Below, piece after piece: positions 36,201 to 48,200 of a stretch of 64,000 nucleotides of DNA; positions within the stretch are counted from its first letter, which is position 1; the number at the start of each line of letters is the position of its first letter. Source of the DNA: Ypsolopha sequella (Eukaryota; Arthropoda; Insecta; Lepidoptera; Ypsolophidae); NCBI GenBank assembly GCA_934047225.1, contig OW203992.1, positions 1,973,501 to 2,037,500 of the forward strand, read 5' to 3'. The notes under the pieces were generated by a model. The model saw nothing but the letters and a program-made list of their open reading frames with translations, searched no databases and was not told where the DNA came from. Position numbers and translations under genes: made by a program.

Positions 36201-39200
36201 CAAGTTTCACAAAAAATAAGAACATGATTTCAACATCATAAAGTTTTACACATTCTCTAGGACCAAACTTATGTTTGTTTTATTGCATGGGAACTCTAAA
36301 AAAATTCATACTGGCGCCAATTGCTAAGTAAAATATAGATAAAAGCGTTTCCATGCCCTGTAGCTTGACCCTTGTGACGCTGTGAAGTAAGGTCGCTAAT
36401 ACGTCCTTGTTTCTTTACATTAGTTAAGGCTGTTACTAAATTGTTTCTGGAATTCACACGACATTTCTTTCCATAAGGTTATAAGTGTATTCAATGTTGT
36501 TCAAACTTGAACTTAAACATGAAGGCATACGAACGAAATATCAATTAAATTATTAATATTTGGCTCCGCCCACTTATTTAAAATAGGTTGGGTTTAATTC
36601 TAAATTGCTGAAGTTCAGATCATAGATGGAGTTACTGGTATAAAATAACGAATAATAGCAGTACAAAGTAATTTATATATTTCTGTATGAATGAAGAAAC
36701 TTCAGTCGTTACAGCGCTGAGCCTTATTGCCGTACTGGGCACCAATATCACCAATATGGACACACATCTTAATGTGCCTTTCAAAGCACGCAAATCAAAC
36801 ATAAATGTGCTCCTTCGGGATTTGAACCCGCGTCCTCCGGATTAGTAGTCGAAACTTTCGAACCACTAAACAACAGAGGCGGTACAGTAGACGCAAATTC
36901 ACCTTAGTAGCAGCATAAACCGTCATCAGCGGCAACGGCTGCAGCTCGGATCCTGAGGACACGTTGACGACGGCTCCCCTCCCCCGCGCCACCATCCCCG
37001 GCAGCACCAGCTGCGTCATCAGCGTCACGGCGCCAACGTTCACGTGGATCAAGTCCCACACCTTCATCGACGACACCTCGCACAACGCCATCGGGTACCC
37101 GTAGTTCATACCTACGTTGTTCACTGAAACAATCAAATTCAGGCTCTAAATGCAACGGCACGTCACTATGAAACTCGTAAATATGGGAAACAATATTGGC
37201 CCGAATATGGACCTCTGAAGGATGCCAAAAGAATGTCTTCCAACATCTATGTAAATAACATTTACTCACCTAAAATACCCAAGGGAATATTCTCAAGCTC
37301 CTTCTCAATGTGTGCGTAGACCGCGGGGCCCTCACTGAAGTCTGCTACCACAATCTTGGTCTTCACACTGTGGGCACTTTCTGGAATGATTTTAGAAACA
37401 TACATTAAATTTTAGGTTAAACATCAGCGTAGCTAGCACGTGCCAGTTTATACAGATTAAATTCTGTATAAACTTTATTAAACTTTTAACGGGACAGATA
37501 TTTTATAGCAACTTTGCTTTTTTTTGAATAATAAAATTAGTGAAAAAAGTTGTCATTTTGACTTTTTTCCAGAATCGGTCCCTCTCGCACTGTAACAGGG
37601 TAGTATGCAAGCGGAAGCAATCCTCTTAAGCCGTCCAGTACGTTGTGATATTCATCAGCCCAAATTATATTTCCTAGCATCAATAGATTACTATCTAACA
37701 TAGATCTATGGATGGTTTTCTAAAGCGCACGGTGCGAAAGATTGATGCCGACCGAATACGAATAGGTCTATCATTCACCGGCGCGGGCGCACCGAGACAA
37801 TTGCTTGCAATCGGTGCAATCTTGATTAAGGGGCAGGTAGCCCAACGACCTCGAATCGACCTATGTCGGTACAAATATCGGCAGACACTACATTGAAATA
37901 ACATTCATATCAGCGCGCACTGCATTACGATATCGCTGGGTCTCCGGATAACGCAAAATAGGAGAAAACAATACTTTTCACATAGACGCGATGGACGGAA
38001 AACAGATTCCATAAATAATTTTTCTAAGCAATATTTTCCTTGTATTTTAGTGCAAGAACCATACAAATACCAGTAGTGGTTTCAAAGAAATAACCAATTT
38101 TACTTAATTTTAATCTAAAAACATAAAAACAGCTTGACTTTGAACAGTACTTTCATGCTGTTTCTTATAAATTAAGATGTTCTTTTTAGTCTAACTAACA
38201 ATATATATATATGATTAATTCTTGCGATTGATAGGATATTTTTTCATAATTTTTAAACATAACGTTTAGAGAAATAACTTTATCAATAGAGTCATTTTCG
38301 GATGACGCTGGATAGAGGCGCCTTAACCAATGATGACAAAATAAGACTTCTAAATTGCAAGTATCACTAATCTGCAACAATATTGCTTTTGTTGGATCTA
38401 GCAATCAATTCTGTGAACCAATTCTCATAAGAGTATTGTACAATAGTTGGGATTTGAAAGAATTAATTTAATTATCCTTAAAAAGCAAACCATTAAATTG
38501 GATATAAGAGCCAGATGCTGAAACTTTCGGCATAGTAAAACTATGCTTTCGGGCAACTTTAAGGTTTTTCAGAAAATATATAACAATCTTTTTTCGGTCA
38601 ACCCATCAAAGTTGCAAAAAAACCTATTCATCAACATCAATTATACGACTTACTGCCTGCGGGCTGCTATGAGTTGCGTGCTCCTCTGAAGAACCTCTTG
38701 AATTATGCAAGACTGTGTTAGAAAATAATGAGCTGAAGATACATACTTTCTATTCTCATCTTGAATTATCCGTGAACCGTGATATAATCGTTAATGTGAC
38801 AAGTGACGTCATCAAGTAATATGTTTTTAAGTGTTACGTGAAGATTTATAAAAGGTCCGCGCGGGATATTAGTGTCGATTCGATGTAATACGACTTAACT
38901 TATTTGACTGGACTTAAATTAATTTAAGCTTTCTGTCTTTTTCTTTCTGTATCGAATAGAAGAAAATAAATTATTAAAGTCATCGCTATCACTGGGCAGG
39001 GTAGTTTTTAATATTTTATAGTATTATTAAATTTAAGTTACTTTTTTGATATTTTATGATATTTTTGAATGTTTGTTTGGTTATTCAAATAAACCTAATC
39101 TTTGTAGATACACGAGTACTAATCGAAGGTCGTACGTTTGATGTCGTGTAACGTTCATTTATTGTTATCGTTATAATTGATGATCGAACAGTTTAATGAA

Positions 39201-42200
39201 TGCATCAAAAACAAACCATGTACCCTGAAATGATTATGTGTATTTATTTTTTATTATTTTTTATTATTTTTATCTATAATGAACCAAGAGACTTGAACTG
39301 TTACCGTGTAAATATTTTTTCAATATTCATAGAAGTGGGTTGGTACTCGTATACTGTGTCACTAAAACTGTTTTGATCTGGTTAAAAATTTATGTATTAT
39401 AGCAAAAACAAAAATATAATAAAATATCAATCTTAGCCATTACTTTAGTGTATTTAACTAATTTTTGGACAAGTTGTGGGTTGGTATGTTTTTGCTTAAC
39501 TACTTACGTCAAATTATACATACATTTATTAAAATAATATATTCGAAAAACTCATTGATGCATGCTCCGGCAGGATTCGAACTCGGTTCTCGTTTTTTTT
39601 CGTTGAAAAATATGGGTCTATCTGTGTCTTATTGAAACTAGTAGTAGACACGTAAACATTAGACTTGCGTAAAAATACGTATTGAGTTTCTTTAAATTTC
39701 GGTTAAAATGTTTTTATAAGACAAGTTCTATAATATCTCTCAGCAAACCTGAACCTGGACCTGAAACAAGTCAATGTCCTCGCCCAGTACCATCAGTTGG
39801 AGACAATTCCTAATACTCCTGTATTACTTATTATTTTATTTTATTTATTTTAGAAACAAAATATATAACGGGAATTTAAACACAAGAGACTATGTTTTCT
39901 GTAGTTGTGACTGCAAAACGGTGCACTGAATACTCTTTTTGATCTGCGTCTGAGAGAGGTACAATAAACTATGTTTTCTGTAGTTGTGACTGCAAAACGG
40001 TGCACTGAATACTCTTTTTGATCTGCGTCTGTGAGAGGTACAATAAACTATGTTTTCTGTAGTTTGTGACTGCAAAACGGTGCACTGAATACTCTTTTTG
40101 ATCTGCGTCTGAGACAGGTACAATAAACTATGTTTTCTGTAGTTGTGACTGCAAAACGGTGCACTGAATACTCTTTTTGATCTGCGTCTGAGAGAGGTAC
40201 AATAAACTATGTTTTCTGTAGTTGTGACTGCAAAACAGTGCACTGAATACTCTTTTTGATCTGCGTCTGAGAGAGGTACAATAAACTATGTTTTCTGTAG
40301 TTGTGACTGCAAAACGGTGCACTGAATACTCTTTTTGATCTGCGTCTGTGAGAGGTACAATAAACTATGTTTTCTGTAGTTTGTGACTGCAAAACGGTGC
40401 ACTGAATACTCTTTTTGATCTGCGTCTGAGAGAGGTACAATAAACTATGTTTTCTGTAGTTGTGACTGCAAAACGGTGCACTGAATACTCTTTTTGATCT
40501 GCGTCTGAGAGAGGTACAATAAACTATGTTTTCTGTAGTTGTGACTGCAAAACGGTGCACTGAATACTCTTTTTGATCTGCGTCTGAGAGAGGTACAATA
40601 AACTATGTTTTCTGTAGTTGTGACTGCAAAACGGTGCACTGAATACTCTTTTTGATCTGCGTCTGAGAGAGGTACAATAAACTATGTTTTCTGTAGTTGT
40701 GACTGCAAAACGGTGCACTGAATACTCTTTTTGATCTGCGTCTGAGAGAGGTACATGTTCACGCGCAGCATGACGTGTGATTCGCGTGCGCACGCGCGAA
40801 CGACCACCCCCTCCCCGCCGCGCGCCGGTCGAGGCGCGCGCGGGCGCTGGCTTCATTCTGTTTCGTCCGAACTCTCTAGAGAACGACACATGTGTACACA
40901 TTCGTGCCGCCGATACAAACAATCTCGCGTATTCACCGTGTCTTGTGAACATATAAGTGCTGTGTATTACTTCAAGACATTCTGCACATCCCTGTCCAAG
41001 ATCAGCCCTGTCATCAATCAGCCCAACGAGAGGAGACGACACGCGGCGCATTTCAGCCAGCACATCGAAACATTCCAACCAGGTCAGCGCACCCACATTG
41101 TTCCCCACAATTTTTTCTTCTCTCGTGTCAACCCATCCATCCTCTTTCATCATCTCTGCATTTCTGTAGCCAGCGGCTACATTTTTGGCCCTTCGAACCG
41201 TTACTGAACCAGCCCCCGTCGATTTGTTACGGTCCATTTTCAATCCAAGAAAATTTTTGGTTTATATCACCCCCCGCCTATCCCCCGCCGGCCCGTAACT
41301 TTGTTTGAACCAGCCCCCCTCGATTTACTACAGTCCATTTTCACATTTTGATAAAACATTTTCACCCGGTTACATATTTTGCCCCCTATCCCGGCAAAAA
41401 ATATTTTGTGGTCTCGAATACCTATTGCGGGTAGGTAATTAGAACCGCCGCCTAGAAAATTCCATTTATCGGTATAGAACCGGCCCCCCCCCCCGCCCCT
41501 TTACAGAATAAACTCAGTTTGTTATTATTATTCAGCTCAGATAATATAATTATATCCATTCAGCCCAATTGTTTATTACAGTCCACTATACTTCTTTATT
41601 AAACCCAAAATAGTTTACGTATTTTGCGAGATATTTTTTTTTTGGTGCGAGTTTTATTTCGTTTTATTTCGTTTTATTTCGTTTTATTTTGAGTACATAC
41701 GTATACATTGCATCATTGGATTGTCCGCTCATTTAGATCCGATTTCTGCGAGGTAAACGCATTCTTTGTTGTTTACGAGTTCGAGGCAGTATATAGGTAT
41801 TTTATTCTATAAATAGAATTTTCGACGACTGATGTGTTGTTGTAAATATACTGTTATGATATATTGCCGTCAGTTTTTTCGTGTTATTGTCTAACAAGTT
41901 CATCGGCCCTTTTCGATATTTTTGTGTTGCAGTAATAGTATTCCGGACAGTTTGATCGTGTTATTGTCTGCTTTTTAACCGGATATATATATAGCACAAA
42001 TATAGTAAAAAAAAATTATTTTTTCTCTTCTCATCTCTGATCTTATTGTTAATGGTACACATATAGGGTGTTCCACGTTGGTGTATCAGCTCATATACAG
42101 GTTGTTTTTTAAAAAAAAAAAATATTTTTTCTTCTCTTTCGTGTTTATTTAAGAGTTCCGTATTCCGTTTGAACATAGTCATTGTTACTTCATCCGCGCA

Positions 42201-45200
42201 AGTGTCTCAGCTCTGTTCATCTGTCTCATTAATTATTTTGGTTGTACGTCCGCTCTTATAGTTCAGCTCAAAATCGTTGCGTATTTTGTCTTAGTAATCA
42301 ACCACCTACTTTAACAAAATTAAGATGCCTTCGAAATCACAAGCCGCGATGTTTCGTGAGGCCGTAAAGGCGATAGTTCTGTTAAAGGAGATCGGTGCGG
42401 CGGTAGAGGCAGGCGACAGAAAAACTTATTCTGTGGCGGATTTCACCGCTCGTTACGCAAACATACAAAGCGTTAAAACTAAGTTAGAGAACGTATATTA
42501 CGAGATCCTTGACGATGAGGATTTGTCCGACGAAACTGAGGCAACCTACACAAAAAATTTTCAGTCGGCACTTAGCAATTATGATGCTATACTAGTGGCA
42601 TTCGAAAATTTAAAAGTAAAATCAGCTCTTCCGGACAAGACGCAACCCCTCAGCCCAGGTACACCCGTTGGTGTTCTACCAAAAATACCCATACCTGAGT
42701 TTCATTCGAACGTTGAAGAATGGCCCTCATTTATTGCCGTTTTTAGGAGCCTCGTCAGTGAGATGGCTACAGTCTCGGATGCTGTCAAACTGCATTACTT
42801 GTTAGGCGCCCTAAAGGGTGAGGCACATGATATGGTGAAACACCTCTACCCTACCAACGAGAATTATCCCATAGCCATGGAAATTCTCACCAAGCGTTAC
42901 GACAATCGTCGCGTACTCATTGACCGATTTGTGGACATTATAATGAACCTTCCGCACATCCACATGCGCTCGGATATCCGCACATCGTTCTTAATTCCGC
43001 TTATCTCAGCGCAAAGCGCTCTCCGCAACCTCGATCTGCCCATGAAAGACTCCGACTATGTTTTCGTGTTCATGGTGGTGCGAAAACTGCAAGGCGAGCT
43101 CCGCACTCTTTTCGAGCGGAAGTACGGATCTCGTGCAACTCTGCCCACGCTCAAGAACCTCATTGAGTTTCTGGAAGAGCACGCACGCTGCAAGGAGAAT
43201 GAGTCATCGTTCCTTGCGTCACAGGAGGCTCCTTCTTCATCACGGCTCGGCCCGTCAGAAAGGCTCGCTCAGCTCAATAAGCTGCTTCAACCCACTCGAG
43301 GTACTCCACGTCAGCCCTACCAGGCTCATCAAGAGTTCCGCCCCATAGCTCCTCGGCAGGACAATCGCTCCCCCCGTCCTATTCGTCAACCATTTATGGC
43401 ATTTGAGACAGCGCCAGTTTACTCGGCCCGATCATCCCCATCACCCACTCGCCGACAGGATTATTCGGCTCAACCTTCTTCCCCTACTGGTGGTATGCCA
43501 TGCCCATACTGCAGGAATAGGGGACACAAACTCATCGCATGCCCAGGATTTAATAACCAGCCAGTTCAAGGTCGGTGGGACTTTGTGAACTCACGCAACC
43601 GGTGCCGACGCTGTTTGGGTCCTCATTATGAGAACGAGTGCAGGTCTACACGTGCATGCAAGGAGTGTGGGCGGTCTGACCACCATACTTCACTGCATCG
43701 CCATGGGGCCATGTCTCCGACACGCTCATCTGCTCATTTGCTGCCTCCGTCTCTACGTGAGCAGCCCAGACAGCGCTCAGCGCATGAGCCTCAGTACCGT
43801 TCGGCACATGCTACACAGGCATATACGTCCCATTCCAACTCGCCCACTCAATCGCGATCGCCAAGTAGGTCTCGGGTAGGTAGTCAACAGTGACTACCTA
43901 CAATAACAGAGCACTATGAAGGCGAGGACGACCAGCATTCAGCACACTCAGCACACTCATCACACATTCACTCATCACATACACACTCAGTTCATTTTCA
44001 CTCAATGACTTCAACTCCAACAGAAGATTCCTGTAACTCCGCACAACGTGTAGTGAACGTCACTAACACACCAATTTTGTTGCCAACCGTCTCACTTAAA
44101 ATAGCAGACGTAAATGGTCAATTTCACTCAGCACGAGCCTTGTTAGACTGTGGAAGTATGTTGACTCTTTGTTCTCAGCGCATGGCCACAATTTTAAATT
44201 TACCATTAAAACATACATCTCTAAAAATCGCAGGAGTTGGAAATCAGCACACACAGGACTCAAAGGCATCAATCACAATTGTATGCCGACCTACTCACCG
44301 TGACACACCTATGATCACGGCCACAGCCCATATATTGAAGAACGTAACTGGGTACCTACCGTTGGAAAAGGTTCCAGATCTCGCTCAGTTAACAGGTCAC
44401 CCACCAATTCCTCTTGCTGATCGAGAATATCACACACCAGCTCCGGTTGATCTAATACTAGGATCTGACGTTCTTGGTCAAGTGTTAGACGGAACCAAGG
44501 TTTCGCTCGGCCCTGGCAAGCCTATAGCCTTCGGCACGATATTTGATTTTACATTGATTGGACCTTTCGAAAGTTTACATACTTCACCCACGAATCAGGT
44601 CAACTCAGTTCACATTGTCGGCTCTCACACGGACTCAGAGCATTCCACTCATGACATTCACAAAAGTCTTGAGAGGTTTTGGGAATCCGAGGAACCCCAA
44701 ACCTACAAGCATACCAGCCCATTAGAGGATCAGTGTGAGGACATTTTCCGCACCACAACTACTCGTGAACCATCAGGTCAATATGTGGTTACACTGCCCT
44801 TTCTGCACAACGCGCCGACATTAGGTTCCACTCACGCTATTGCACTGCGCAGGTTTCTCAACTTAGAGAAGAAGTTGCAAGCGAACCCGCCCTTCCGCTC
44901 GAAATATGTAGAATTCATGTCAGATTACATAAAATTGGGACATATGTCGCTGTGTCACCCCAATACCTTTGCTCATAAATCCCATTTCTATATCCCACAT
45001 CATGGCATATTCAAGCCAGGATCAGAAAAGTTACGCTGTGTGTTTGAGGGAAGTTGTAAGAGCTCAAACGGCGTCAATCTAAATGATTGTCTTCATACAG
45101 GTCCAGCTCTTCAGCAAGATATTGTTGACATTATCATGTCCTTCAGGATCTACTCACAAGTTTTCAGCACAGACATCCGAATGATGTTCCGAAATATACT

Positions 45201-48200
45201 CATTCACCCAGAGCAAAGACGTTTTCAACTCATTCTCTGGCGGTCTTCACCCGACCAGCCCTTGCTCACGTATGCCCTTAATACCGTCACATATGGATTA
45301 AGGTCCAGCCCATACCATGCCATCCGCACTTTACTCCAATTGGCTGATGACGAAGGTCATCGCTACCCCCACGCTGCTCAGGTCCTCCGCAAATCAATAT
45401 TTGTGGACGACATTCTCTCAGGTGCAGATTCTGTAGAATCTGCTCAGTCGCTCCAAAGCGAACTGATCGAGTTACTCGCCCTAGGTGGCTTTCAGCTCAG
45501 TAAATGGACCTCCAACTCGCCCCAGCTCCTTGAACGATTCCCAGATGACCAGTGCGACATGCCCAAGGACTTTGACTTCAGTCCCGACTCTAATTCCATT
45601 AAGGTTCTGGGAATACAGTGGATTCCTCAAACTGATGAGTTCACTTATCGCATTTCTCTGCCCACTCATGCTCAAGTCACAAAGCGCTCCATTCTCAGTA
45701 CAGTAGCGTCTCTCTATGACCCCAATGGCTGGGTTACTCCAGTCATCTTCCGCGCAAAGATTCTTCTCCAGAAGCTTTGGCTTCTGAAAATAGGATGGGA
45801 TGAGCCTATCTCTGAAGAAGTCCACACAGAGTGGCAACACATCTCAGAGGATCTTCCTCAGCTCTCAAACCTCCGTTTACCTCGACACATTTGTAAGTAC
45901 AAGCCCACGTCTACTTACTCACTTCACGGGTTCGCGGACGCATCAGAGGCTGGCTTTGGTGCCGTTATCTACCTTCATGAGCGCAATACCACTGGACATG
46001 TCAATGTACACCTAATCATTGGCAAGTCCAAGGTCGCACCCATTAAGACTCGCCTCTCAATCCCGAAATTGGAATTGTCAGCCGCGACTCTTTTATCTCA
46101 GCTCATGACTCGAGTGTCAGCCCAACTGTCAGCTCATATAGCCATTCAAACACACACATGCTGGTCAGATAGCACAATAGTGTTGGCATGGCTCAATACC
46201 CCACCTCACCGATTACAGACTTTCGAGGCCAATCGAGTGGCTAAAATCACAGCTACTTCAACTAGCAATACGTGGAGGCATGTGCCCACAAACCTCAACC
46301 CTGCTGACTGTGCAAGCAGAGGCATGTCTGCCCAGTCTCTCTCACTTCATGACCTTTGGTGGTCACCCAGTTGGCTCAAAGAGCCTACCTGCACTTGGCC
46401 CAAGATGCCACCCGCTCTAGGCCATCATGCTCTCCCAGGCCTTAAGCCCAAAAAGGTACCAGCACACATAGCAGTCCCAGATATCGATCTGGACTTGCTC
46501 ACTCGCTACAGCTCACTTGACAAGCTCGTCGGAGTGACGGCTTGTATTAAAAGGTTCATTTTCAATTGTCGGCACAGCCCAGATGCACGGCGCTCTGGTC
46601 CGTTGACAGCTAGTGAACGCAGGGACGCTCTGTTGCACTGGGTCCGCTCTGTTCAGCACAATGAGTTTGCTGAAGACATTAATCGTATCCAGACTGATAA
46701 GGTTTGTCCCGTTCGGCTCCAGCGTCTCTCGCCCTTCATAAAGGACGGCCTCTTGAGAGTCGGTGGTCGTCTCTCTCACGCGTCAATTAGGTATGACGCT
46801 CAACACCCACTCATTCTACCCAGTGTAAGTCCGCTCGTAGATCTCATTATAGATCACTATCACACAATACACTGCCACCCTGGAGCTGACACATTACACG
46901 CCATATTACGCCAGCAGTACTGGATTCTGTCCGCTCGTCGTATTATTAGACACCGCGTGTTTAAATGTATTAGATGTTTCCGGTGCCGCGCTCAACCTAA
47001 GGCTCCGCTCATGGCTGATCTCCCAGTAGACAGAGTTACTCCTCAGCCAGTTTTTAGTCACGTCACGACGGACTTTGCTGGCCACTTCTTCGTTAAATCC
47101 AGCACGTTGCGGAACGCGAAACTCATAAAGGCGTACTTTTGTATTTTCGTTTGCCTCGCAACAAAGGCGGTTCATTTGGAACCAGTCTCTGCACTCTCAA
47201 CGGAAGCGTTCTTTGCGGCATTGCAACGTTTTATCTCACGTCGCGGTACTCCGGTTCTCATTCGCTCAGACTGCGGCACAAACTATGTAGGTGCTAGGAA
47301 TCAACTCATTGAAGTTCAGAACTTCCTCAGGTCAAACAATGATGCAATCACTCACAAGCTCGCGAATCAGCACATAACTTGGTTACTGAACCCGCCTAAA
47401 GGGCCTTGGTTCGGCGCTCTGCACGAAATAAACGTAAAATCCACCAAGCAACTACTTTATCGTGTGATAGGTGAACAGCACCTCACTTTTGAGGAATTCT
47501 CTACTCTTTTGGCTCGAATTGAGGCTGTACTCAACTCAAGACCCCTCTGCCCAATTTCATCCGACCCTACGGACTTTGAACCTCTCACGGCCGGACATTT
47601 CATTATTGGTCGTCCACTCACCGCTCTACCTGAGCAGTCTTTTGACGACAGACCCATATCTGCTCTTAAACGGTTTCAACTCATTCAAGCGCTCTCTCAG
47701 CGCTTTTGGACTCTCTGGTCCAGATCCTACCTCCATACCCTGCAAACCCGCTCCAAATGGCTCTCCCCTTCTTCCCCTCCTCAAGTGGGTGAACTGGTCC
47801 TCATCAAAGAGGATGACCTGCCTCCGCTCCAATGGAAGTTGGGGAGAATTCTCCGCACGATACCTGGCAAGGATGGAGTGATCCGAGTTGTGGATCTGGA
47901 CACAGCTCATGGAAATCTGCGACGACCTGTGTTCAAGATAGCCAGGCTGCCGTTGGATTCAACTCAAGAGGAGTCGCGGCCCCGGCCCCCCCAGGATGTT
48001 CACGCGCAGCATGACGTGTGATTCGCGTGCGCACGCGTGAACGACCACCCCCTCCCCGCCGCGCGCCGGTCGAGGCGCGCGCGGGCGCTGGCTTCATTCT
48101 GTTTCGTCCGAACTCTCTAGAGAACGACACATGTGTACACATTCGTGCCGCCGATACAAACAATCTCGCGTATTCACCGTGTCTTGTGAACATATAAGTG

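Larger units (their letters stand above)
37381..39883. other. SDR intron sequence left of the 79-bp satellite
   Basis: No exon seen. It contains the 37850-38325 dispersed repeat, a half fold-back at 38872-38956 and a T-arm-like tRNA fragment near 39566-39595 (GGCAGGATTCGAACTCGG). Confidence 0.5.

Noticed and set aside
39890..40639. Several overlapping minus-strand open frames of 64-239 codons
   Set aside because: They follow the 79-bp satellite, which is not a multiple of three, and repeat the same peptides in all three frames. They are by-products of periodicity.
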